Origin: JAIVJN01 sp036732565
GTDB taxonomy: Bacteria > Acidobacteriota > Vicinamibacteria > Vicinamibacterales > UBA2999
Length of the DNA stretch: 8,200 nucleotides
NCBI GenBank assembly: GCA_036732565.1
Contig: DAINCF010000321.1
Span: 1-8,200, forward strand
Direction: 5' to 3'
The first letter of the stretch is position 1. The number at the start of each line of letters is the position of its first letter. Position numbers and translations under genes: made by a program. Shown piece after piece: positions 1 to 5,469 of this stretch. The notes below the pieces were generated by a model that was not told the origin of the DNA, did not search any database, and was given only the letters and a program-made list of their open reading frames with translations.

Positions 1-1
1 C

Positions 2-706
2 ATCAATGAGGTCGGCTCGGCGCTCGCGTCGACCGACGTTCCACTCGGCATCGTACCCGCCGGATCGGGCAACGGCCTGGCGCGCGATCTCGGCTTGCCC
101 AGCGATCCCGCGCGCGCGCTTCGGGTCGCCGCCGGCCCAATCGAGCGCCGCATCGACGCCGGCGCGTTCAACGGCGAGCTGTTCTTCAACGTCGGTGGTA
201 TCGGTCTCGACGCGCGCATTGCCGAGCGCTTCGCGACGCGCGGTGCGGACCGTCGCGGCTTCGGCGCGTATCTCCGCATCAGCGCCCGGGAGCTGTGGCG
301 CTATCGCCCGCGCGAATACACCGTCCGCTACGACGATCAACAGCTCGTGCGACAGGCGCTGATGATCACGGTGGCGAACTCGCGGCAGTTCGGCAACGGC
401 GCGCAGATCGCACCGCGCGCACGGCTGGATGACGGCGCGTTGGACCTCGTGGTGGTGGGGCAGCAGACGCTCTTCAATCTCGCGGCGCGCATTCCGGCGC
501 TGTTTCAGGGAACCTTGCGCGAAGGCCCGGGCCTGATGATGCGGCAAGTGCGGACGGCGACCATTGCGACCGCCGGTCGGTTCGGGTTTCACATCGACGG
601 CGAGCCTCGGGTCGCCGACGACTGCGTGCGCGTGACGACGATTCCGCGAGCGTTGACCGTGCGCGTCGCGGTGGCCGAACCGATCGTCGGCCGACCTCAC
701 CTCTAG
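2..706 (+). CDS. Diacylglycerol/sphingosine kinase-like lipid kinase, 5' truncated
   Basis: This is the 3' part of a lipid kinase of the DAGK catalytic-domain family (YegS/DagK/LCB5-like), which phosphorylates a lipid hydroxyl with ATP at the inner membrane face. The frame is open from base 2, so the gene starts outside the window; 234 codons remain before the TAG at 704-706. Bases 41-91 encode PLGIVPAGSGNGLARDL, matching the glycine-rich nucleotide-binding loop of the family (commonly G-T/S-G-N-D/x). Further on are the family blocks FFNVGGIGLDA, ANSRQFGNGAQIAP with DDGALDLVVV, and near the C-terminus an IDGEP motif, typical of the second lobe. A first in-frame ATG at 95 is internal to the domain and not the true start. 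The exact lipid substrate cannot be told from sequence. The gene seems to end an upstream transcription unit; no clear terminator follows. Family is confident, specificity is not. Confidence 0.9.
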   Translation: MNEVGSALASTDVPLGIVPAGSGNGLARDLGLPSDPARALRVAAGPIERRIDAGAFNGELFFNVGGIGLDARIAERFATRGADRRGFGAYLRISARELWRYRPREYTVRYDDQQLVRQALMITVANSRQFGNGAQIAPRARLDDGALDLVVVGQQTLFNLAARIPALFQGTLREGPGLMMRQVRTATIATAGRFGFHIDGEPRVADDCVRVTTIPRALTVRVAVAEPIVGRPHL

Positions 707-719
707 CTCTGCTGTAGAG

Positions 720-748
720 TTGTCACGGCCTTGTAACGCCTGTATCTT
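720..748 (+). promoter_or_regulatory. Putative sigma70-type promoter for the small ORF
   Basis: TTGTCA (720-725) matches the -35 consensus at five of six positions. It is separated by exactly 17 bp from TATCTT (743-748), which matches the -10 consensus at four of six. The surrounding stretch, about 710-800, is clearly more AT-rich than the flanking genes. It lies just downstream of the lipid-kinase stop codon and upstream of the small protein gene. Transcription would begin near 755, giving a leader of about 140 nt. This is a sequence match only. Confidence 0.5.
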
Positions 749-895
749 CAATGTTTTCCGCTGGATGCCCTAGTCTGTTTCAAGAAATTTACACACGTGT
801 CGTCCAGAACTGAGCCACGATGGGCGCGAGGACGGGCATTTTTCGGCTTCACTGCGCAAGAGCCGCGCGGAGAGCCCTGCCCGGCAGAGTCATTC

Positions 896-1108
896 ATGCA
901 GGCCTTCACAAAGAAACTGAAGTATCAGGGTCACGAGCGCCGCTTCTCGATCCAGCCCACGGGCGGGGGATGGGAGGTGCGCGAGGAAGAAGATAGCCGG
1001 ATCGTCCGGCAGATGCGCTATACGGACTGGCACCGCGTCGAGCGGGCCCGCCGCGCGTTCACGCTGGAGATGATCGACTTGCGCGAGAAGGGCTGGGCCG
1101 AATCGTAA
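896..1108 (+). CDS. Small conserved-looking protein of unknown function (70 aa)
   Basis: A 70-residue, charged, soluble-looking protein that I do not recognise. It begins MQAFTKKLKYQGHERRFSIQ, continues with a GGGWEVREEED stretch and ends in a basic/aromatic helix-like segment (RYTDWHRVERARRAFTLEM). There is no signal peptide, membrane segment, cysteine pair or obvious metal site. The alternating-strand first half followed by a helix could be a compact alpha/beta fold, but this is a guess. The frame stays open upstream to a GTG at 797; the ATG at 896 is preferred because the 33 residues before it look like random translation. No strong Shine-Dalgarno precedes it (only a weak GGCAGAG), so the start is uncertain. 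A promoter candidate upstream and a strong terminator 30 bp after the stop make it a stand-alone transcription unit, which supports a real gene. Confidence 0.6.
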   Translation: MQAFTKKLKYQGHERRFSIQPTGGGWEVREEEDSRIVRQMRYTDWHRVERARRAFTLEMIDLREKGWAES

Positions 1109-1137
1109 AACGGGTGGCGTCCAACCGCGATCGAAAG

Positions 1138-1167
1138 AACGCCGGGGAAACCCGGCGTTTTTCTTTT
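1138..1167 (+). terminator. Rho-independent terminator after the small ORF
   Basis: A perfect 9-bp stem (AACGCCGGG at 1138-1146 pairing with 1151-1159) closes a GAAA tetraloop, and the stem runs into TTTTTCTTTT at 1158-1167. This is a textbook intrinsic terminator on the + strand, 30 bp after the small gene's stop. The convergent response-regulator gene ends at 1218. On the - strand the same hairpin is followed only by a weak CTTTC tract, so it may act partly in both directions. Confidence 0.9.
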
Positions 1168-1181
1168 GGAGCTTCGACTAC

Positions 1182-1210
1182 CCTCGACTCGAGGCGTGGG
1201 GCCTGAGGCT
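1182..1210. repeat. Short GC-rich palindrome plus GCCTGAGGCT word between convergent genes
   Basis: CCTCGA and TCGAGG flank a single base at 1182-1194 (perfect inverted repeat), followed by GCCTGAGGCT at 1201-1210. The same vocabulary (GCCTGAGG, CTCGAG) recurs in the gaps at 3441-3533 and 4351-4374. It sits between the + strand terminator and the end of the response-regulator gene. It has no T tract, so I do not call it a terminator. Confidence 0.45.
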
Positions 1211-1217
1211 CGCGGCC

Positions 1218-1991
1218 CTATTCGACGAACCGATAGCCCAGACCGACGACGGTTTCGATCTGGCGTCCCGCCGCGGCCAGCTTGCCGCGCAGGCGGCCGA
1301 TGTGCACGTCGACCGATCGGGTTTCGATGAGCCGGTCGTAGCCCCACACGCGCTCCAGCAGCCGATCGCGCGACAGCACCCGGTTCTTGTTCTCGACCAG
1401 ATAGCGCAGCAGCTCGAACTCGCGCCGTGTCAGGCGCACCGGCTCGCCGTCCACGGCGATCGAGACCGCCTCGAAATCGGCGACGAGGTGCTGGCCGCGA
1501 TATACCGACGGCGCCGGCGGACCTTCCGGCTTGCCTCGCCGCAGCACGGCGCGCACGCGGGCCGCCAGCTCGCGCAGGCTGAATGGCTTGGTGACGTAAT
1601 CGTCGGCGCCGGCGTCGAGACCGATGACGCGATCGCTCTCGGTCGTGCGCGCGGTCAGCATGATGATCGGCACGCGCGCCGTGGCCGGGCGCTGCCGCAG
1701 CAGCCGGCAGACTTCGAGGCCGTTGAGGACCGGCAGATTGAGGTCCAGCACGATGAGATCGGGCGGTTGATCCGCCGCCGCCTTCAACGCCGCGTCACCG
1801 CTGGCGGCGACCTCCACTTCCATTTCACCGCCGCGCTCGAGCGTATGCCGGATGAGCCCGGCGATATCGTGCTCGTCTTCCACGACCAGCACGCGGGTCT
1901 TGGCCGCGCCCCGGGCGGTCGTGGTCGGACGAGGCCTGGGGACTATCGATGTGGGATCGCCGGGCGAGTTGTGCAGGCTGTTCTGTTGCAT
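1218..1991 (-). CDS. OmpR/PhoB-family response regulator (receiver + winged helix)
   Basis: A two-component response regulator of 257 aa: a phosphorylated receiver controls a DNA-binding C-terminal domain. From the ATG at 1991, residues 1-32 are a flexible Pro/Thr/Arg-rich tail. The receiver (about 33-152) has the acidic cluster E38-D39-E40, phospho-acceptor D83 in VLDLNLP, T113 in MLTAR and K135 in DDYVTKPF, so all catalytic residues are present. The winged-helix domain fills about 160-257, with LTRREFELLRYL, the recognition-helix region SVDVHIGRLRGKL and the terminal VVGLGYRFVE, typical of PhoB/OmpR. The start is chosen because GAGGA lies 7 nt upstream. Longer in-frame starts (GTG at 2102, ATGs at 2051 and 2018) lack such a site and would translate a tandem repeat. 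No histidine kinase is present, so signal and targets are unknown. It follows glgC on the same strand after 168 nt. Confidence 0.93.
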   Translation of the reverse strand: MQQNSLHNSPGDPTSIVPRPRPTTTARGAAKTRVLVVEDEHDIAGLIRHTLERGGEMEVEVAASGDAALKAAADQPPDLIVLDLNLPVLNGLEVCRLLRQRPATARVPIIMLTARTTESDRVIGLDAGADDYVTKPFSLRELAARVRAVLRRGKPEGPPAPSVYRGQHLVADFEAVSIAVDGEPVRLTRREFELLRYLVENKNRVLSRDRLLERVWGYDRLIETRSVDVHIGRLRGKLAAAGRQIETVVGLGYRFVE

Positions 1992-1998
1992 CCACGGA

Positions 1999-2003
1999 TC
2001 CTC
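1999..2003 (-). promoter_or_regulatory. Shine-Dalgarno site fixing the response-regulator start
   Basis: On the - strand GAGGA is followed by a 7-nt spacer and ATG at 1991-1989. This near-ideal site favours the short form of the regulator over upstream in-frame starts. Its last base overlaps the first base of the tandem repeat at 2003-2068. Confidence 0.75.
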
Positions 2004-2068
2004 GGGCTTGTCCGCCATAGCGCACCGCGCGCAGACGGGCTTGTCCGCCATCGCGCCAAGCGCGCAGG
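2003..2068. repeat. Two tandem copies of a 33-bp unit upstream of the response regulator
   Basis: Units at 2003-2035 and 2036-2068 agree at 28 of 33 positions and share the first 16 bases CGGGCTTGTCCGCCAT exactly. A degenerate fragment starting CGGG follows at 2069. Because 33 is divisible by three, the - strand frame that runs into the regulator encodes an 11-residue duplication (PACALGAMADK then PVCARCAMADK). This can tempt a gene finder into a longer N-terminus. The repeat lies in the 168-nt gap between glgC and the regulator. It looks like a short dispersed or REP-like element, but copy number elsewhere is not visible here. Confidence 0.8.
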
Positions 2069-2145
2069 CGGGACTCGTATGGGAGCCCAAGCCGCAACCC
2101 ACGGTATCGGTGTCAGGTTTCCAGCGGATGACAGCGGAGTTAATT

Positions 2146-2163
2146 CTGAGTTACGGCACTCAG
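2146..2163. repeat. Small inverted repeat at the glgC stop codon
   Basis: CTGAGT (2146-2151) and ACTCAG (2158-2163) form a perfect 6-bp inverted repeat with a 6-nt loop, overlapping the glgC stop codon (TGA, - strand, 2162-2160). It could be a weak hairpin at the end of glgC, but no T tract follows on the - strand, so transcription may read on into the response regulator. Confidence 0.3.
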
Positions 2164-3425
2164 ACGACCGTGCCAGGCGGGATGATGCCTCCTTTCGGCA
2201 CAATGATGATGCCGCCACGGATGTGGTAGTTGTCGCCGTCCGCCTGTTGCACGCCCTGCTCGTTGACCAGTCGTGCCCCGTCGCCGATCGACGCGTTCTT
2301 GTCGACGATCACCCGGTCCAGGACGACATCGTTGCCGATGCCGAGCCGCGCGGACGAAGGCAGGCCGACGGCGTCGGGGTCGTAGGCATCCGCCCCGAGG
2401 AGCACTGCGCGCCGCACCAGCGACCGCTCGCCGATCGTCGAGCGAATGCCGACCACGGACCGCTCGATGCGGCAGCGCTGCAAGTAGGTCCCCTCGGCCA
2501 CCAGTGCCTGCTGCAGCTCGCAGTCGATCAAGCGCGCCGGCGGGAGGAAGCGCGGGTGCGTGTAGATCGGCTTGCGTGGATGATAGAAGGTGAACGGCGG
2601 ATCGGGCTCGGTCAGCATCATGTTGGCGTCGTAGAAGCTCTCCACCGTGCCGACGTCCGCCCAGTAGCTGTTGTGCAGGTACGCGGACACGCGATACTGA
2701 TCCAGGGCGCGCGGAATCAGCTCGCGGCCGAAGTCCACACTGCTCTCGCGCTCGATGATCTCCAGCAGCACGTCGCGCGAGAACACATAGATGCCCATCG
2801 ACGCGATGAACGGCTTGTCGGGATTGGGCTTCACCAACGTCGAGCCGTCGGGCGTGCTCGCGCCGATTTCCGCCAGCCGGGCCGCGTTCGGCTTCTCCTC
2901 GAAGCCGGTGATGCGCCCTCTCGCGTCGAAGCGGAAGATTCCCATCTGCGTCGCCTCGCGCGCGTCGATCGGCAGCGCGGCGATGGTGATGTCGGCCTGC
3001 CGATCGACATGCGCATCGAGGAGCTGCTGGTAGTCCATCCGATAGAGATGATCGCCGGCCAGAATCAGGTAGTACTCCGCGTCGTGCTGAACGAAGTGGC
3101 GCTGCGCCTTGCGCACCGCGTCCGCGGTCCCTTGAAACCACGACGTGCTGTCATGCGTCTGTTCGGCCGCGAGGATCTCGACGAACCCTTGCGAGAAGCG
3201 GTCCATGCGATAGGTGTTGCTCACATGGCGGTTGAGCGAAGCTGAGTTGAACTGTGTCAGCACGTAAATGCGCCGCAGCTCCGCATGAAGACAGTTGCTG
3301 ATCGGGACATCGATCAGGCGATACTTGCCACCGATCGGCACCGCCGGCTTGGAGCGATGTTCGGTGAGGGGATAGAGCCGAGTGCCTTGACCGCCACCGA
3401 GGATGATCGCGAGCACGTCACGCAT
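2160..3425 (-). CDS. glgC: Glucose-1-phosphate adenylyltransferase (ADP-glucose pyrophosphorylase)
   Basis: The enzyme makes ADP-glucose from glucose-1-phosphate and ATP, the committed step of bacterial glycogen synthesis, in the cytosol. At 421 aa it has full family length. The N-terminal nucleotidyltransferase domain (about 1-280) shows LGGGQGTRLYPLT at 9-21, the KPAVPIGGKYRLIDVPISNC region at 26-45 linked to effector and substrate binding, GTADAV at 99-104, GDHLYRMDY at 124-132 with catalytic D125, and FEEKP at 175-179 with the glucose-1-phosphate-binding K178. The C-terminal part (about 300-421) has hexapeptide-like repeats of the left-handed beta helix and ends in GGIIIVPKGGIIPPGTVV, a common GlgC tail. 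The ATG at 3425 is chosen from family N-termini; its upstream Shine-Dalgarno is poor. No glgA or glgB is present. It is transcribed divergently from the glycosyltransferase at 3601, and the response regulator lies downstream on the same strand. Confidence 0.97.
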   Translation of the reverse strand: MRDVLAIILGGGQGTRLYPLTEHRSKPAVPIGGKYRLIDVPISNCLHAELRRIYVLTQFNSASLNRHVSNTYRMDRFSQGFVEILAAEQTHDSTSWFQGTADAVRKAQRHFVQHDAEYYLILAGDHLYRMDYQQLLDAHVDRQADITIAALPIDAREATQMGIFRFDARGRITGFEEKPNAARLAEIGASTPDGSTLVKPNPDKPFIASMGIYVFSRDVLLEIIERESSVDFGRELIPRALDQYRVSAYLHNSYWADVGTVESFYDANMMLTEPDPPFTFYHPRKPIYTHPRFLPPARLIDCELQQALVAEGTYLQRCRIERSVVGIRSTIGERSLVRRAVLLGADAYDPDAVGLPSSARLGIGNDVVLDRVIVDKNASIGDGARLVNEQGVQQADGDNYHIRGGIIIVPKGGIIPPGTVV

Positions 3426-3440
3426 GAAGAAAGTCTACTC

Positions 3441-3533
3441 GGGCCTGCGGCCTGGGGCCTCGGGCCCGTTCAGGCTCGAGCCTGACGCCTGGAGGCCTCG
3501 AGTCCCAAGTCTCAGGCCTTGAGCCTCGGTCGA
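3441..3533. repeat. Degenerate GCCTGAGG-type repeat array in the divergent glgC/GT2 gap
   Basis: About 93 bp consist of imperfect units of roughly 8-11 nt built on AGGCCTGAG/CTCGAGG (GGCCTG, GGCCTCG, CAGGCTCGAG, GGCCTCGAG, CAGGCCTTGAG and so on). They include a perfect 16-bp palindrome, TCAGGCTCGAGCCTGA, at 3470-3485. The array fills more than half of the 175-nt gap between the two divergent start codons and has no coding character. Related words occur at 1201-1210 and 4351-4374. Promoters for glgC and the glycosyltransferase should lie in or next to it, but I cannot point to a convincing -10/-35 pair. Confidence 0.7.
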
Positions 3534-3590
3534 GTTAACGTCCCTGTCGCCGCCGCGTGACCGTTCCGTCGCGCCGCGGACGTACTGTTG

Positions 3591-3595
3591 AGGAG
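3591..3595 (+). promoter_or_regulatory. Ribosome-binding site deciding the GT2 start
   Basis: AGGAG is followed by a 5-nt spacer and ATG at 3601. An in-frame TTG at 3598 would leave only 2 nt of spacing, so the ATG is preferred. Confidence 0.75.
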
Positions 3596-3600
3596 TATTG

Positions 3601-4347
3601 ATGACGATCAGCGTCATCGTCTGCGCCCACAACGAGGAGGCGTTCGTCGCCCCGTGCCTGCACTCGCTGCTGGCGCAATCCCGCATCCCCGACGAGATCC
3701 TCCTCATCAACAACGCCAGCACCGACCGCACGCATGACGTGGCCGCGGCGATTCCGGGTGTGCGGGTCGTCGACGAGGCGCGCAAGGGGCTCGTGGTCGC
3801 GCGGGAGCGCGGCCGGCAGGAAGCGCGCGGCGAGCTGCTCGTGTACGTCGACGCCGACTGCCGCGCGCCGCTGACCTGGCTCGAGAAGGTCGAGCGGCGA
3901 TTCAACCGTCGTCCGACGCTCATCGCGCTGTCGGCCGGGTACCGCTTCTACGACTGGGATTGGTGGGGGCGGCTGCTGATCCGGCTCTACGACTACACGC
4001 TGGCGCCGGCCACGCACGTGCTGGTCAAGTACATCCTGCGCATCGGCGTGGTCTTCTACGGCGGCAACTTCGCCGTGCGCCGCGAGGCGCTCGAAGCGAT
4101 TGGCGGCTTCGATACGACGATTGCGTTTCATGGCGAGGACACCAATCTCGGCCGGCGCCTTTTCCGGGTAGGCCCCGTCGAGCTCAGGCTCGACTGCTAT
4201 CTCTACACCTCCGCTCGCCGCTACAACGCGATGGGGAAGGGGAAGGTGTTCCGGTTGTACGTCCGCAACTTCGTCTCCGAGATCCTCCACCACCGCCCGA
4301 AGGACCGCACCTACGTCGACGTACGGCCGTCACAGGATACGCAATAG
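3601..4347 (+). CDS. Family 2 glycosyltransferase
   Basis: A 248-aa GT-A fold inverting glycosyltransferase that moves a sugar from a nucleotide-sugar donor to an unknown acceptor. The N-terminus TISVIVCAHNEEAFVAPCL is the classic GT2 opening, with N11-E12-E13 near the nucleotide. INNASTDRTHDVA (36-48) is the usual donor-binding block. V83-D84-A85-D86 supplies the metal-binding DxD. YGGNFAVRREAL (153-164) and the GGFDTTIAFHGEDTNLGRRL region (168-187) hold the acceptor side and the catalytic-base motif E179-D180. A Trp/Tyr-rich, partly hydrophobic stretch at about 114-153 may touch the membrane, but there is no clear multi-pass membrane domain as in polysaccharide synthases. All expected motifs are intact. 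It lies divergent from glgC and 194 nt before the PHP gene, so it may be transcribed separately from the block that follows. Donor and acceptor are unknown. Confidence 0.93.
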   Translation: MTISVIVCAHNEEAFVAPCLHSLLAQSRIPDEILLINNASTDRTHDVAAAIPGVRVVDEARKGLVVARERGRQEARGELLVYVDADCRAPLTWLEKVERRFNRRPTLIALSAGYRFYDWDWWGRLLIRLYDYTLAPATHVLVKYILRIGVVFYGGNFAVRREALEAIGGFDTTIAFHGEDTNLGRRLFRVGPVELRLDCYLYTSARRYNAMGKGKVFRLYVRNFVSEILHHRPKDRTYVDVRPSQDTQ

Positions 4348-4350
4348 CAG

Positions 4351-4374
4351 GTGCCTGGGTGCCTGAGGTGCTTC
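4351..4374. repeat. GTGCCTG direct repeats in the GT2-PHP gap
   Basis: GTGCCTGG (4351-4358) and GTGCCTGA (4359-4366) are adjacent 8-bp copies followed by a decayed GGTGCTTC, immediately after the GT2 stop. The words resemble those in the other intergenic repeat patches. The rest of the 194-nt gap (4348-4541) holds no gene I can support. It has an AT-rich dip around 4431-4442 with a -10-like TCTAAT (4434-4439) but no matching -35. Confidence 0.45.
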
Positions 4375-4503
4375 TTGGCTGAGCCGATTGCACGGCCCTT
4401 CGCACATTACGGGCTGTGGGGTTGGGCACTCTATCTAATTTTCGCGCTCGTCATCGCTTCGCTGCGTTTACGTCGCCTCTGGGGCCCACACTCGCTCTGA
4501 CCA

Positions 4504-4525
4504 CAACCGGTAGCGGCTCCGGTTG
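4504..4525 (+). promoter_or_regulatory. Hairpin just upstream of the PHP gene ribosome-binding site
   Basis: CAACCGG (4504-4510) and CCGGTTG (4519-4525) form a perfect 7-bp inverted repeat around an 8-nt loop, ending five bases before the AGGGAGG ribosome-binding site at 4531-4537. It could be an operator or an RNA hairpin affecting translation of the operon's first gene. It may also be chance in GC-rich DNA. Confidence 0.35.
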
Positions 4526-4541
4526 CTCGAAGGGAGGCGGA

Positions 4542-5459
4542 GTGAAGCTCGACACGCACGTGCATACGCGGCATTCAGGCAACACCTCGATTTACCCGCT
4601 GAGCCTGATCATGCGCGAGTCCTACAACACGGCCGAGGATGTGCATCGCATCGCGCGCGCGCGTGGCATGGATCTCGTGACGATCACTGACCACGACAAG
4701 ATCGGCGGCGCGCTCGAGCTCGCGCATCGGCCGGACGTCATCGTCGGGTGTGAGGTAACCGGTGTGTTCCCCAACGACAACGTGCGGGTGCACCTGAATG
4801 TGCTGGGTATCACGGCCGATCAGCACGCGGAGATCGATCGCCTTCGCCACGACGTCCTCGATCTGATGCCGTACCTGCGACAGCAGCGGATCTTCACGTC
4901 GTTGAACCACGTGGCGTCCGGCGTGAACGGGCCGATCACCGCGCCGCACGTGGCCGCGCTGCTGCCCTGGGTCGACGCGCTCGAGACCAACAACGGATCG
5001 CGGCTGCCGGCACAGAACCGCACGGCGCAGTGCATCGCCGGCGCGACCGGCAAGCGCGGCATCGGCGGCAGCGACGCGCACACCACACGCGGCATCGGCC
5101 TCACATGGACCGAGGTGCCCGGCGCGCGCACGCGCGAGGAGTTCATGGCTGGGCTGTGGCAGGGTCGCGCCGTGGTTGGCGGGCAGCAGGGCAGCTACTT
5201 CACGCTCGCGGGCGATATGTTGCGGTTCGCAGGCGGTTTCTACAGTGAGCGTTTCTCGAACCTGATCCGCGAGCCCTTCGATTGGAGAGCCCACGCATAC
5301 GTGTTCGGGGGGATTCTGGGTCTGCCTCTCGTGGCGCTGCCGCTGGCTGGAGCGTATCTCCACTTCGTCACCGAGCAAAAGTTCAATACCAACCTGCTGT
5401 ACGATCTTGTGGCCAGGCCGGCGCGCGCCGTGGCCGAGGTGCCCGAGTTGGCGGCGTAG
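4542..5459 (+). CDS. PHP-domain metal-dependent phosphoesterase
   Basis: A 305-aa protein of the PHP (polymerase and histidinol phosphatase) superfamily, expected to hydrolyse a phosphate ester using a di- or trinuclear metal site. The metal motifs appear in order: DTHVHTRHSG at 4-13 (H6, H8), TDHD at 49-52, E71 in GCEVTG, H84 in VHLNVLG, H123 in SLNHVAS and GGSDAH at 175-180 (D178, H180). The set looks complete, so it should be active. Beyond the PHP core, the segment at about 255-282 is strongly hydrophobic (VFGGILGLPLVALPLAG), followed by a polar tail, suggesting membrane association. The start is GTG at 4542, placed after AGGGAGG with a 4-nt spacer and giving the standard PHP N-terminus; an upstream in-frame GTG at 4416 would add 42 residues of unconvincing sequence. 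The next gene's ribosome-binding site overlaps the stop codon, so both are co-transcribed. Its substrate is unknown. Confidence 0.9.
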   Translation: MKLDTHVHTRHSGNTSIYPLSLIMRESYNTAEDVHRIARARGMDLVTITDHDKIGGALELAHRPDVIVGCEVTGVFPNDNVRVHLNVLGITADQHAEIDRLRHDVLDLMPYLRQQRIFTSLNHVASGVNGPITAPHVAALLPWVDALETNNGSRLPAQNRTAQCIAGATGKRGIGGSDAHTTRGIGLTWTEVPGARTREEFMAGLWQGRAVVGGQQGSYFTLAGDMLRFAGGFYSERFSNLIREPFDWRAHAYVFGGILGLPLVALPLAGAYLHFVTEQKFNTNLLYDLVARPARAVAEVPELAA

Positions 5460-5462
5460 AGG
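5458..5462 (+). promoter_or_regulatory. Ribosome-binding site overlapping the PHP stop codon
   Basis: AGAGG overlaps the PHP TAG stop (5457-5459) and sits 7 nt before the ATG at 5470. This supports the shorter GT4 start over upstream in-frame codons and implies translational coupling. Confidence 0.7.
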
Positions 5463-5469
5463 CTGCACC

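Noticed and set aside
797..895. A 33-residue N-terminal extension of the small protein from a GTG at 797.
   Set aside because: It reads like random translation and lies close to the predicted transcription start; the ATG at 896 gives the more protein-like product.
1992..2102. N-terminal extension of the response regulator to the GTG at 2102.
   Set aside because: It would translate the tandem repeat, none of the upstream starts has a Shine-Dalgarno site, and ATG 1991 has GAGGA at 7 nt.
2146..2163. A rho-independent terminator for glgC.
   Set aside because: The stem is only 6 bp, overlaps the stop codon and lacks a T tract on the - strand; kept only as a low-confidence inverted repeat.
1302..3245. 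A 647-codon open frame on the + strand, antisense to the response regulator and glgC.
   Set aside because: It has no recognisable motif, is rich in Arg/His/Ala in the manner of out-of-frame GC-rich translation, and lies opposite two genes with complete family motifs.
3441..3533. A possible CRISPR array.
   Set aside because: Units are only about 8-11 nt, imperfect and without regular spacers; no cas genes are present.
3535..4293. A 252-codon - strand frame opposite the GT2 gene.
   Set aside because: The opposite frame carries all GT2 motifs and a good ribosome-binding site; this frame is a compositional shadow.
4389..4439. A sigma70 promoter for the PHP operon using TTGCAC and TCTAAT.
   Set aside because: The hexamers are about 39 bp apart, far from the usual 16-18 bp, and no other -35 fits the -10-like TCTAAT.
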